NCBI RefSeq assembly: GCF_014534745.1
Contig: NZ_JACVVP010000004.1
Coordinates: 176,743 to 240,742, forward strand
Length of the DNA: 64,000 bases
Reading direction: 5' to 3'
From: Flammeovirga sp. EKP202
GTDB taxonomy: Bacteria; Bacteroidota; Bacteroidia; Cytophagales; Flammeovirgaceae
This document shows positions 52,813-61,017 of this stretch, piece by piece. Position numbers and translations under genes: made by a program. The notes beneath the pieces are model-generated. The model had not been told where the DNA came from. It searched no databases and saw nothing but the letters and a program-made list of their open reading frames with translations. Every line of letters begins with the position of its first letter. The first letter of the stretch is position 1.

Positions 52813-52875
52813 AGGAAAATATTATAACTGATACTGTACATACATTGAATGAAGAACAGTATGAATAAATATGAA

Positions 52876-52901
52876 CGCTACCTCATAATTATGAGGTAGC
52901 G
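52876..52901 (-). terminator. Hairpin after the SnoaL-like gene
   Basis: CGCTACCTCAT pairs perfectly with ATGAGGTAGCG around a 4-nt loop; the T-run on the minus strand is weak. It lies 10 bp beyond the stop of the minus-strand gene. Confidence 0.6.
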
Positions 52902-52910
52902 AATTTTATA

Positions 52911-53693
52911 TTAAAATTTCCCAGAGTTATTCCAGGTATCTTGAGGACCGATTTTTTCCATTACATCCCAATGCTCGACAATTTTTCCATCTTTCACTCT
53001 AAAGATATCAATCACACACCAATCTTCATCTCCCAATTTTACATGAGATAAAGAAGCAGCAAAATTACCTTGTACTAAAACCTTATGTACTTTTTCATAT
53101 TTCATAGGTGTACCTGCTGCTACTAATTCTTGTGCGAACTTTCCAAAACCTTCCAACCCATCACCAACAGCAGGGTTATGTTGCAAGTATTCTTCCGTAG
53201 AAATGTAAGTGGTTACTTGGTCAAAATCACCACCAATGAGAACGTTATTGACAAAACCAGTGATGACCTTACGGTTGTCTTCTGTCTTATCTAAGTCTTC
53301 GATTTCAGTAGTTCCATCTACCATTGTTCTTCCAGAAACCGTTTCTTTTACCTCTTCTTGGATGACGTCCCAATGCTCAATGATCTTGTCGTTACTATCT
53401 GTATCAAAAATATCGGCTGTAACATAGTACCACTCACCGTTATTCAAACTTTGGTGTACATGAACAAAAACATATTGTCCATCCTCAATCGTTCTTTTGA
53501 CTTGTATGTCTCTTACGGGGTTTCTTTTTAAGAAAGGTATAAAAAATTCAAGAAAACCCTCTTTTCCGTCTGCAACACCTGTAGAATGTTGAGTGTAGCG
53601 GTCCCCGATGTATTTATCGAGTGCTTCATGAGGTTTTCCCTGATTGATACCTTCCATGTACAATCCGACAGCATTGTCTAATTTTTGTCCCAT
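52911..53693 (-). CDS. SnoaL-like protein with two NTF2-fold domains
   Basis: 260 aa. Two copies of a SnoaL-like (NTF2-like) domain are in tandem: the first reads ALDKYIGDRYTQHSTGVADG, the second TYISTEEYLQHNPAVGDGLE, and each closes with the hallmark strand KIIEHWDVIQE or KIVEHWDVMEK. COG4922-type SnoaL-like proteins are annotated as possible aldol-condensing enzymes or small-molecule binders, but the true activity is unknown. No signal peptide, so cytoplasmic. Confidence 0.85.
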   Translation of the reverse strand: MGQKLDNAVGLYMEGINQGKPHEALDKYIGDRYTQHSTGVADGKEGFLEFFIPFLKRNPVRDIQVKRTIEDGQYVFVHVHQSLNNGEWYYVTADIFDTDSNDKIIEHWDVIQEEVKETVSGRTMVDGTTEIEDLDKTEDNRKVITGFVNNVLIGGDFDQVTTYISTEEYLQHNPAVGDGLEGFGKFAQELVAAGTPMKYEKVHKVLVQGNFAASLSHVKLGDEDWCVIDIFRVKDGKIVEHWDVMEKIGPQDTWNNSGKF

Positions 53694-53967
53694 AGTTTTT
53701 GGATTATTAATAAATGAATAATGAACTGAATGGATTTATTAAATAAAAATCAACTTTTCTGTTTAACGTTTTTGTTTGAATATTTTACATTTTATTTAAA
53801 ATATCCATTTCAGTAACGTGTTTTGTAGAAGTGCAAAATAGAATATTCAAGTCACTTTTGATTTTAATTATATATGATTTTGTTGCAATATTTTAATAAG
53901 TGTAAACAACTTGGTAATCATATTCTTAAATTAGATAAGATGAACACGCCGATTTAATTAAAGTAGC

Positions 53968-55092
53968 ATGAATTTACATGAATTAGAGAAAACTAACATA
54001 CGTGACCCTTATAATTCTCATGAAGTCTTATACCATGAGTCTCCTGAGATGTTCATGTCAATTTGTCCTAAAACTGCAAAATTAATCACTTGTAACATTA
54101 CTTTGTGTAAAGCCTTAGGTTACACCTCAAAAGAAATTATTGGAAAAAATATCTTTGAACTTTATGACGAAAGTTGCCATGATAGAGTAAGGACTCTTTT
54201 TAAAGGTTTTTTGAATGGTAATGTCGTCGAAAATGAAGAATTGGTTGTTCGTAAAAAAGATGGTAATGTATTTCCGGTCTTGCTCAGTGCAAAAGCAGTG
54301 AGAAATAACAAAGGAGAAATTCTCTTTAGTAACTCTTGTTGGAGGGACATTACCAAAATTAAAGAACTAGAATCTTCATTAAAAAGGTCCAATCAGCTTT
54401 TAAATCAAAAAGTAAAAGAGCTTGCACAAAAGAACAAAGAACTTGAACAATTCGCCTACATCGTCTCTCATGATCTAAACACACCACTCAGAAATATCAA
54501 AGGAGTATTAAACCTAATACAAGAGGATAACGAAAGTGAAGTCCCTCCAACTTGGAATACTTACTTTGGTTATATCAATCAAAGTGTAGCTAGAATGGAA
54601 CGCTTAATAGATACTATCTTAGAGTTCAGTCAGCTTGGTGTAAAAAGTGAAAAACAATGTATTGACCCTGCATTAATTTTGAATGAGGTATTGGAAGATT
54701 TCGCATTGGAAGTCAAAGAACAAAACGTAATGGTTTGCAAAGCAACATTACCAAAAATTAGTGGCTATTCAGTGGAGTTCCATATGCTTTTACAAAACCT
54801 TATTGGAAATGCTATTAAATTTCAAAACAAAGAAAGAACGCCAGAAATAGAGGTTGGGGCGATTGATCAAGAAGGAGAATGGATGTTTTATGTGAAAGAC
54901 AATGGAATAGGTATCAACCTAGAGTACAAGCATAAAATATTTTCTTTCTTCAAGAGAGTGAATGAAGATTTTAAAGGTACAGGAATTGGCTTAGCACAGT
55001 GCAAAAAAATTGTCGAACTTCATGGAGGTAGAATTTGGGTAGAAAGAAACAAGGACTTCGGAAGTTGTTTTTATTTTACCATTCCAAAATGA
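53968..55092 (+). CDS. Cytoplasmic PAS-domain sensor histidine kinase
   Basis: 374 aa with no TM segment. PAS domain (~25-135; LGYTSKEIIGKNIFELYDES and KKDGNVFPVLLSAKAV), a short coiled coil (~135-160), HisKA with phospho-acceptor His168 in YIVSHDLNTPLRN, and HATPase_c (N-box LIGNAIKF, G1 DNGIGI, F-box FSFFKR, G2 GTGIGLAQC). All catalytic motifs are intact. No response-regulator gene is adjacent, so it is an orphan kinase. The PAS ligand cannot be read from the sequence. It ends at a terminator 22 bp on. Confidence 0.92.
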   Translation: MNLHELEKTNIRDPYNSHEVLYHESPEMFMSICPKTAKLITCNITLCKALGYTSKEIIGKNIFELYDESCHDRVRTLFKGFLNGNVVENEELVVRKKDGNVFPVLLSAKAVRNNKGEILFSNSCWRDITKIKELESSLKRSNQLLNQKVKELAQKNKELEQFAYIVSHDLNTPLRNIKGVLNLIQEDNESEVPPTWNTYFGYINQSVARMERLIDTILEFSQLGVKSEKQCIDPALILNEVLEDFALEVKEQNVMVCKATLPKISGYSVEFHMLLQNLIGNAIKFQNKERTPEIEVGAIDQEGEWMFYVKDNGIGINLEYKHKIFSFFKRVNEDFKGTGIGLAQCKKIVELHGGRIWVERNKDFGSCFYFTIPK

Positions 55093-55113
55093 AAAATCAC
55101 GGTTACGTATATT

Positions 55114-55148
55114 AAAAGGCGAAAGGTACTACTACTTTTCGCCTTTTT
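55114..55148 (+). terminator. Intrinsic terminator
   Basis: AAAAGGCGAAA pairs with TTTTCGCCTTTT around a short loop, with a T-run; ends the histidine kinase gene. Confidence 0.8.
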
Positions 55149-55309
55149 CATCTTTAAAATATAGCTACTATCATCCCCTTTCGTATATCAGTGGCGGGAA
55201 GGGAATTCACATTTTATATTTTTTACTTCAGCTTTTAAAAATCAGAAATCAATAACAACAATCGAAAACTTTTATGAACAAACCCTGTTACTCTTTCTAA
55301 ATATTCAGT

Positions 55310-55317
55310 TATTTTTG
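55310..55317 (+). promoter_or_regulatory. Candidate -7 box that decides the ABC gene start
   Basis: TATTTTTG fits TAnnTTTG and overlaps the GTG at 55317, which would be an earlier start. The ATG at 55338 is therefore preferred. Confidence 0.45.
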
Positions 55318-55337
55318 TGGCAGAATACGAAAATTAT

Positions 55338-56354
55338 ATGTCAAGAAGAAAAACTATACTAAGAGTAGAAAACTTTTCAAAATCTTACGAAGAAGGGAAA
55401 TTAGCGGTAAATCAGCTATCCTTTGACGTAAAAGAAGGGGAAGTTTTTGCACTGATTGGACGAAGCGGTTGTGGAAAAACCACCACTTTAAAACTACTTT
55501 CAGGACAAATGAGACCTGATGATGGTGCAGCCTATGTACATGGAGAAAGGATTTTAGGTCCCCATGAAAGACTGTTGGCAGGGCACGATAAAATTGCTTT
55601 AGTAGAGCAAGATTACAACCTGTTTAACCATCAAACAGTGGCAGACAATATCAAATACCCAATCCGAAGAACAACCAAAGAATATCAGGAATATAGATTA
55701 AATGAGCTATTGCGTATTTGTCAGTTAGAGGAATACCGTGATACTCGTCCTAAAGAGTTGTCGGGTGGTCAAAAGCAGAGAGTAGCTATTGCTCGAGCGA
55801 TTGCCAATGAACCTCCAATTCTATTATTGGATGAGCCTTTTTCTCACCTTGATATGGCACTTCGTAGTGACTTGAGAAGAATGGTGAAAAATATTGCTGT
55901 TGAAGCAAATATTTCAGTGGTATTTGTAACGCATGATACGCACGATGCCTTGGCAATGTCAGATAGAATTGGTGTGATGTCAAGAGGTAAATTGATTCAG
56001 ATCGCAACTCCTGAGGAAATTTATAGACAGCCAAAAAATAAATATGCCGCACACTTTTTCCCACATTGTAATGTGATCGAAGCTGATGAACTAAAAAAGT
56101 TAGGCATCGACAAGTCTACTGGAAAATACATGGCAAGACCAGAGTGGTTGGAAATGATCGACGAAAAAAGTGCAGAACATACAGCAGTTCTTCGTCATGT
56201 AGATTACTTTGGTAATGCAAGTTATGGTGAGTGGGAAGTAGACGAAGGAAGCAAATTATGGGTACACCATGATAGCTTCGCAACGTATCATATTGGCGAT
56301 AAAAAAGGAATCGCTTTAAAATCAAATGCAGATTGGTGGGCTTTGGAAGATTAG
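55338..56354 (+). CDS. ABC transporter ATP-binding protein (PotA/UgpC-like)
   Basis: 338 aa from the ATG at 55338. Walker A GRSGCGKTT (41-49), Q-loop EQDYNLF, signature LSGGQ (141-145), Walker B LLLDEP (162-167) and switch His199 (FVTHD) are all present, so ATPase activity is expected. The C-terminal ~110 residues (from about 230) form a TOBE-like regulatory extension, as in ATPases of binding-protein-dependent importers for polyamines, sulfate or sugars. No permease or binding protein is adjacent, so the partner must be elsewhere or the ATPase is shared. The substrate is unknown. Confidence 0.88.
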   Translation: MSRRKTILRVENFSKSYEEGKLAVNQLSFDVKEGEVFALIGRSGCGKTTTLKLLSGQMRPDDGAAYVHGERILGPHERLLAGHDKIALVEQDYNLFNHQTVADNIKYPIRRTTKEYQEYRLNELLRICQLEEYRDTRPKELSGGQKQRVAIARAIANEPPILLLDEPFSHLDMALRSDLRRMVKNIAVEANISVVFVTHDTHDALAMSDRIGVMSRGKLIQIATPEEIYRQPKNKYAAHFFPHCNVIEADELKKLGIDKSTGKYMARPEWLEMIDEKSAEHTAVLRHVDYFGNASYGEWEVDEGSKLWVHHDSFATYHIGDKKGIALKSNADWWALED

Positions 56355-56450
56355 AATTGTATTTGAGATTTTCTTTTTGAGCAAAACCATTTAATACTTA
56401 ATAATTCTTAATGTCTTATTTTTTGCATTAAGTTGAAGTATATTTAATAA

Positions 56451-56497
56451 TGAAGTACTAGGTAATTGAAATCACACCTAGTACTTCAATTTTTTTA
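56451..56497 (+). terminator. Intrinsic terminator with AGTACT stem
   Basis: A 13-bp perfect stem, TGAAGTACTAGGT with ACCTAGTACTTCA, followed by TTTTTTT. It ends the ABC ATPase gene and shares the AGTACT core of the palindromic repeats. Confidence 0.85.
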
Positions 56498-56550
56498 ATA
56501 TTCTACACTCAATCAAAATTAACTTTTTACTTACCAATAGGTGCATTAAA

Positions 56551-56558
56551 TAATTTTG
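56551..56558 (+). promoter_or_regulatory. Candidate -7 box for the TlpA-like gene
   Basis: TAATTTTG fits TAnnTTTG, 39 bp before the ATG. Its context (TAATTTTGATTTTGAACTTA and TTTAAAGAG downstream) resembles that before the SUMF1-like gene (50747). No TTG stands at the usual -33 distance. Confidence 0.4.
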
Positions 56559-56597
56559 ATTTTGAACTTACAACCTATTTAAAGAGCCAATCAGTTT

Positions 56598-57815
56598 ATG
56601 ATTTTAAGAAATACGTTATTCCTCTTAATCGCTATAAAATGTATTCTCTTTTCATGTGAAAAAGAAAATAATAAGGCAGACCAAGGGGAAGAAAAACCAA
56701 TGACAAAATGGAGAGCGACCATTACCAATACACATCAGAAAGAAGTTCCTTTTTATCTTACAATTGAAGGAAATGGTGATCAGCAGGTTTGGACAGTAAT
56801 CAACGGCGAAGAGCGAATGGTATTGGATGAGGTTTTTTATGAAGGAGATTCATTGCATATACCATTGTTGATTTATGAAGCAGAGTTGATTGTAAAAGAA
56901 GGAGAAGAAGTTATCAACGGACAATTTGTAAGAAATGGAGCTTACCGTTTACCTTTCTCTGCTGTAAAGGGTGGCGATAAACGATTTTCGAAAGGGGAGG
57001 AGCCTACAGTTGATTTTACGGGTAATTATGCCGTAAAACTAGGAAAAACGGAGGCTATAGGACTTTTTAAACAAAATGAAGATTACCTGACAGGTACTTT
57101 CCTCACAGCAACAGGTGATTATAGATTTTTAGAGGGGACAGTGAGAGGCAATAAGATGTTTTTGTCTTCTTTTGATGGAGTGCATATTTTACGTTTCGAG
57201 GCAGAATTAGAAGGTAATAAGATTGTCAATGGTAAAATGTGGTCTGGAAAATCAAGAACTGAAGTATGGGAAGGAGTGAATGATCCTAAAGCGGCCTTGC
57301 CTGATCCAAAGACGTTGACGTACCTCAAAGACGGATATAATAAATTTACGTTCTCATTTAAAAATCAAGAAGGGAAAGAGGTATCGTTAGAAGATCCAAA
57401 ATATCAAGACAAGGTAGTGATTGTACAAATTATGGGTTCTTGGTGCCCAAACTGTTTGGATGAAGCAAACTTTTTTGTGCTTTTGTATGATCGTTATAAA
57501 GAGAAGGGATTGGAGATTATAGGTCTTTCTTTTGAAAGAGCTACGGAAGCAGAGAAAGCCTACAAGCGTATCAATAGAATGAAAGAGAAATTGCATATTG
57601 ACTATGAGGTAGTCTATGCAGGGACTCCCAAACAAACGGCTCAAGCCTTACCAATGTTGAACAAAGTAATGTCTTTCCCAACATCAATTGTGTTAAGACG
57701 AAATGGTGAAGTAGCTGAAATCCATACAGGCTTTTCAGGTCCTTCAACTGGAAGTTATTATGAGGAACATGTGAGTGAATTTACGTCATTGATTGAAGAA
57801 TTGATCAAGGAATAA
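56598..57815 (+). CDS. TlpA/ResA-like thiol-disulfide oxidoreductase, lipoprotein
   Basis: 405 aa. Lipobox FSC (Cys20), an N-terminal ~230-residue beta-rich domain (GNYAVKLGKTEAIGLFK; FLEGTVRGNKMFLSSFDGV) and a C-terminal thioredoxin-fold domain (~250-400) with the active site WCPNC (282-286) in the frame IVQIMGSWCPNCLDEA, plus cis-Pro SFPTSIV. Such proteins reduce or isomerise disulfides or act in haem/cytochrome maturation in the periplasm; the exact client is unknown. The protein is expected to be lipid-anchored and periplasm-facing. A terminator follows at once. Confidence 0.88.
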   Translation: MILRNTLFLLIAIKCILFSCEKENNKADQGEEKPMTKWRATITNTHQKEVPFYLTIEGNGDQQVWTVINGEERMVLDEVFYEGDSLHIPLLIYEAELIVKEGEEVINGQFVRNGAYRLPFSAVKGGDKRFSKGEEPTVDFTGNYAVKLGKTEAIGLFKQNEDYLTGTFLTATGDYRFLEGTVRGNKMFLSSFDGVHILRFEAELEGNKIVNGKMWSGKSRTEVWEGVNDPKAALPDPKTLTYLKDGYNKFTFSFKNQEGKEVSLEDPKYQDKVVIVQIMGSWCPNCLDEANFFVLLYDRYKEKGLEIIGLSFERATEAEKAYKRINRMKEKLHIDYEVVYAGTPKQTAQALPMLNKVMSFPTSIVLRRNGEVAEIHTGFSGPSTGSYYEEHVSEFTSLIEELIKE

Positions 57816-57836
57816 TTAATACAGCACACGGTATCT

Positions 57837-57876
57837 AAAAAAGAGTGAAACGAAAGGTTTGTTTCACTCTTTTTTT
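57837..57876. terminator. Intrinsic terminator
   Basis: AAAAAAGAGTGAAAC pairs with GTTTCACTCTTTTTT around a 9-nt loop, with a T-run; it closes the TlpA-like gene before rnhB. Confidence 0.85.
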
Positions 57877-57952
57877 ATCCTTAAATAGCATTAAAATTCC
57901 GTAGTGATCGCATTTGAAGGTTATCACTCGATTAAAATTAGTCGTATAGTAG

Positions 57953-58552
57953 ATGTTAGCATCAAGTTTTACAGAAGATAAGATAGAAGCAGGCTTGGAT
58001 GAAGCAGGTAGAGGTTGTTTGGCAGGGCCTGTAGTGGCTGCGGCAGTGATTTTGCCAAAGGACTTTTCACATCCAGACTTGAATGATTCAAAAAAACTAA
58101 CCGCAAAGAAAAGAGAGTTCTTAAGGGAAGTGATCATGAAAGAAGCCTTAGCTTATAAAGTAGTAGAGGTACAAGCAGAGGAAATAGATAAAATCAATAT
58201 TTTACAGGCATCATTCACCGCAATGCACCGATGCATTGATGGAATTGAAATAAAACCTGAATTATTATTGATTGATGGCAACAGGTTTAGACCTTACAAA
58301 GGAATAGAGCACGAGTGTATTGTAAAAGGAGACGGGAAGTACTTGAGCATTGCGGCAGCTTCTATTCTTGCCAAAACCCATCGTGATGAATTAATGACGA
58401 AACTTTCTGAAGAGTACCCAGAGTACGGTTGGGAAAAAAATGCAGGTTATCCCACAAAAAAACATAGGGAAGCCATTGCCAAACATGGTACAACACCTTG
58501 GCATCGCAACTCGTTTAAATTATTGCCAGAACAAAAAACAATAGATTTTTAA
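57953..58552 (+). CDS. rnhB: Ribonuclease HII
   Basis: 199 aa. It cleaves the RNA strand of RNA-DNA hybrids and misincorporated ribonucleotides. The RNase HII start is EAGLDEAGRGCLAGPVVAAAVIL (the catalytic DE/GR motif; second Asp in DSKKL), with later LLIDGNRF and AAASILAKTHRD. Length is standard. The next gene starts at the last base of its stop codon, so rnhB leads a coupled four-gene run (rnhB, lipoprotein, Smr protein, membrane protein). Confidence 0.95.
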   Translation: MLASSFTEDKIEAGLDEAGRGCLAGPVVAAAVILPKDFSHPDLNDSKKLTAKKREFLREVIMKEALAYKVVEVQAEEIDKINILQASFTAMHRCIDGIEIKPELLLIDGNRFRPYKGIEHECIVKGDGKYLSIAAASILAKTHRDELMTKLSEEYPEYGWEKNAGYPTKKHREAIAKHGTTPWHRNSFKLLPEQKTIDF

Positions 58553-59280
58553 TGAGGTACATCAAAGCATTTCTCTTCTTTCTTGTAATCGCATTCAGTT
58601 TACAATGTGAGGTGCCCAATCCTTACGGGGACTTGTATGTTTTGATAAGAGATGAATCAGGGAATTTGGTGGAAAATTGCTCAGTAACCTTGTATGGAAG
58701 TTATGAAGGTTTTATTAATGAAACGGACACCATACAAGGACCCAACGTTACGGACGAAAATGGAAGAGCATTTTTCTTGAATTTATCTGAAGGAACATAC
58801 TACATCGCTGCAAAATACATTAACGAAAGTGGAAATGTAGAAAAGAATAATTTGTTAGTGGCAACGCAAACAGATGTTCAAGCATCAGAAATTGGATTTA
58901 GAAACTCGATAACGGTTATCATTTGGGATTCTTTTATTGGTAATATGTCTTCGGCAGAAGGTAAAAGATGGGCCTACAGTCAATTCATTGATGTGACGAC
59001 CGGAGAGACTAGACCTGTTCCAGACTGTTTACAAGATGATGAATTGATTTTCTTTAGAAATGGCCAATTTGAATATGTCAGTCAAGAACTGAATTGTGAT
59101 GAAGGGGTAGATGATAACTTTACAGGGACGTTTGCTCCGGTTAGTAATGGATCATTTATTCTTATAAAAGATTCTTTAAATCAAACCCGTTATGGACTTT
59201 ATATAGTATCGGCGACTCAAACACAGATGATCGCTCAATACGGTCCTGATTTTATTGTATATGACAACGTAAGTAATTAG
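58552..59280 (+). CDS. Lipoprotein with carboxypeptidase-regulatory-like and lipocalin-like domains
   Basis: 242 aa, start ATG overlapping the rnhB stop (TAATG). Lipobox SLQC (Cys19). Residues ~25-105 fit a transthyretin-like/carboxypeptidase regulatory fold (LYVLIRDESGNLVENCSVTLYG; GRAFFLNLSEGTYYIAA). Residues ~120-235 look like a small beta-barrel of the lipocalin-like kind (WAYSQFIDVTTGET; GSFILIKDSLNQTRYGLYIV). Likely lipid-anchored; no enzyme motif. Its place between rnhB and the Smr gene is not obviously functional. Confidence 0.75.
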   Translation: MRYIKAFLFFLVIAFSLQCEVPNPYGDLYVLIRDESGNLVENCSVTLYGSYEGFINETDTIQGPNVTDENGRAFFLNLSEGTYYIAAKYINESGNVEKNNLLVATQTDVQASEIGFRNSITVIIWDSFIGNMSSAEGKRWAYSQFIDVTTGETRPVPDCLQDDELIFFRNGQFEYVSQELNCDEGVDDNFTGTFAPVSNGSFILIKDSLNQTRYGLYIVSATQTQMIAQYGPDFIVYDNVSN

Positions 59281-59283
59281 AAA

Positions 59284-60267
59284 ATGAATATTGGAGATAA
59301 AGTAAGAAGTTTACACGATGATATTGAAGGTATTGTAGTGGCTTTAAAAAGTGGAATTGTTGAGATTGAAGATACAGATGGTTTTAGAATGGATTTTATT
59401 CCAAATGACCTTGCTGTTGTATCTACAGTTGAATCAGAGGAGTTTGGAAGTGTTGAAGAAGAGGACAGAATTGTATCTACTTCTCAAAAGAAAAAGCATA
59501 AAGATAGACCTAAAGCAGCACTACCACTAATCTCAGAAAGAGGTGTATTTATCGCCTTTGTACATCAAAATGATCAGATTTTAGATGTATATGTTTGTAA
59601 TAATTCTGATTTGACAATTCCGTTTGTATTAGGTTCTGATCGTAAAGGAGAGTACAAGGGTATTTTCACATCGACCTTAATGCCAAGAACTCAGATCAAA
59701 GCAGATCAAGTAACACTTCAAAATTTTGAAGAATGGCCTGCATACATTTTCCAAGCGTTATTCTTTTATCCGGGAAGAAGCGTAAACCATGAACCTTTGG
59801 TAAAGAAACTTCGTTTTAAGGCATCAACTTTCTTTAATAACAAACAGGAAGTGCCAGGAATGAATAAAGACGGTTATGTCTTCCAATTGGATATTAAAGC
59901 ATTGACGGAGGTTGATGTAGCGAAGATTAAAGATGGTTTGGTGGAGTCTGGAACAAAATCAGATCAAAAAGTTGAAAAGGTTGTTCAAAAACCAGCTTCA
60001 GAAGTGGACCTTCACGCAGAAATGTTAGGGTTAGATCCAAACATGGGAAATAGCACATTGAGTATGCAGATTCTTCACTTTGAAAAAGAGTTGGATGCAG
60101 CAATCGTTAGTGGAATGGACCATATCACGTTCATCCATGGTGTAGGTTCAGGAAAATTGAAAACAGAGATTCAAAAGCGTCTTTCAAAACATGCTGATGT
60201 TGAATATTTTGAAGATGCTAGGAAAGAGAAGTTTGGTTATGGTGCCACTTATGTAAAATTAAAATAA
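59284..60267 (+). CDS. DUF2027/Smr-domain protein
   Basis: 327 aa, beginning MNIGDKVRSLHDDIEGIVVA, the start of the DUF2027 family of Bacteroidota. The middle domain (~75-210) is strand-rich. The C-terminal Smr domain (~245-327) has EVDLHAEMLG, the helix region and the loop FIHGVGSGKLKTEIQKRL, which matches the (I/V)IHGxGxGxLR pattern of Smr/MutS2-type domains that nick or bind structured DNA or RNA. The LDLHG motif is conserved as VDLHA. A nucleic-acid role is likely; the exact substrate is unknown. It shares 1 base with the next gene. Confidence 0.87.
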   Translation: MNIGDKVRSLHDDIEGIVVALKSGIVEIEDTDGFRMDFIPNDLAVVSTVESEEFGSVEEEDRIVSTSQKKKHKDRPKAALPLISERGVFIAFVHQNDQILDVYVCNNSDLTIPFVLGSDRKGEYKGIFTSTLMPRTQIKADQVTLQNFEEWPAYIFQALFFYPGRSVNHEPLVKKLRFKASTFFNNKQEVPGMNKDGYVFQLDIKALTEVDVAKIKDGLVESGTKSDQKVEKVVQKPASEVDLHAEMLGLDPNMGNSTLSMQILHFEKELDAAIVSGMDHITFIHGVGSGKLKTEIQKRLSKHADVEYFEDARKEKFGYGATYVKLK

Positions 60268-60851
60268 TGAACTTTAGAGTTGTAATTGGAATTTTACTAA
60301 CGGGTATTGCATTGTCACTTTATGGTGTTGGTAAGCCAAGACTTTCAAAAGAACAAACCTATTTAGAGGAGGCACTTGAAAATAAGAATAACAAAGTCTT
60401 TTTAGAAGGAAGAGTTTCTACTCAAAATGATACCCTTCAAGACTTTTTTGTTTTAGCCTCTAAAGAAGAGTTTACAGGAGCCGGAAAACATAGAGGTTTT
60501 AAGCCCGTGCAGCAAAAGTTGCAAACCCTAAAATTGGAAACTTCTTCTGGAATTCAACTTTTAGAGTTTGAAGAAGCACCGTTTAGGGGAGAGGAAGTAG
60601 CACATGTACTTTTGGAAGAAACAACTTCTTCTAACGCCCCCATTCAATGGCAAGGGGTAAAACAAAATACCCGTTTGTTGGTGTTGGGAGAGCAAGAAGG
60701 AGATAAAGTAATGGTCAAATACAGTTATGCTGGAGTAAAAGAAAATTACTTTCAATTGTTAGACGAAGGGATCAAATTACTGACTCAGATTTGTACAGGA
60801 TTAGGGTTACTCGGTATTCCATTATTAATATGGGGATTAGTTAGAAAGTAA
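60267..60851 (+). CDS. Two-TM membrane protein of unknown function
   Basis: 194 aa. A hydrophobic start (VVIGILLTGIALSLYGVG) and a final hydrophobic segment (LLTQICTGLGLLGIPLLIWGLV) flank a ~130-residue extracytoplasmic domain (KVFLEGRVSTQNDTLQDFFV; VKQNTRLLVLGEQEGDKVMV). This TM-domain-TM layout is shared by GIDE-like membrane proteins, but the match is only topological. The start overlaps the Smr gene stop (TAATGA), so it ends the rnhB operon. Confidence 0.75.
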   Translation: MNFRVVIGILLTGIALSLYGVGKPRLSKEQTYLEEALENKNNKVFLEGRVSTQNDTLQDFFVLASKEEFTGAGKHRGFKPVQQKLQTLKLETSSGIQLLEFEEAPFRGEEVAHVLLEETTSSNAPIQWQGVKQNTRLLVLGEQEGDKVMVKYSYAGVKENYFQLLDEGIKLLTQICTGLGLLGIPLLIWGLVRK

Positions 60852-60913
60852 TATTTATCATCCAACTCAGGTTAAAAATGATTTAATATTAATTCTCAAA
60901 TAATTTTTAAATG

Positions 60914-60948
60914 AAGGTGTTAGCATAGGTTAGCACCTTTATTTTTTT
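60914..60948 (+). terminator. Intrinsic terminator of the rnhB operon
   Basis: AAGGTGTTAGC pairs with GTTAGCACCTT (two G-U pairs) around an ATAG loop, followed by seven Ts. Confidence 0.75.
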
Positions 60949-60952
60949 CAAT

Positions 60953-60960
60953 TATATTTG
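60953..60960 (+). promoter_or_regulatory. Candidate -7 box for the transglutaminase pair
   Basis: TATATTTG fits TAnnTTTG, 57 bp before the ATG at 61018; no TTG lies at the usual -33 distance. Confidence 0.35.
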
Positions 60961-61017
60961 TGTTGAATTACTGAAATCAGAATAGCAAACTGTTGATGAG
61001 GTATCAATGTTACTTGA

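Noticed and set aside
55317..55319. GTG start for the ABC ATPase
   Set aside because: The GTG is inside the TATTTTTG promoter-like box; the ATG at 55338 gives a normal N-terminus.
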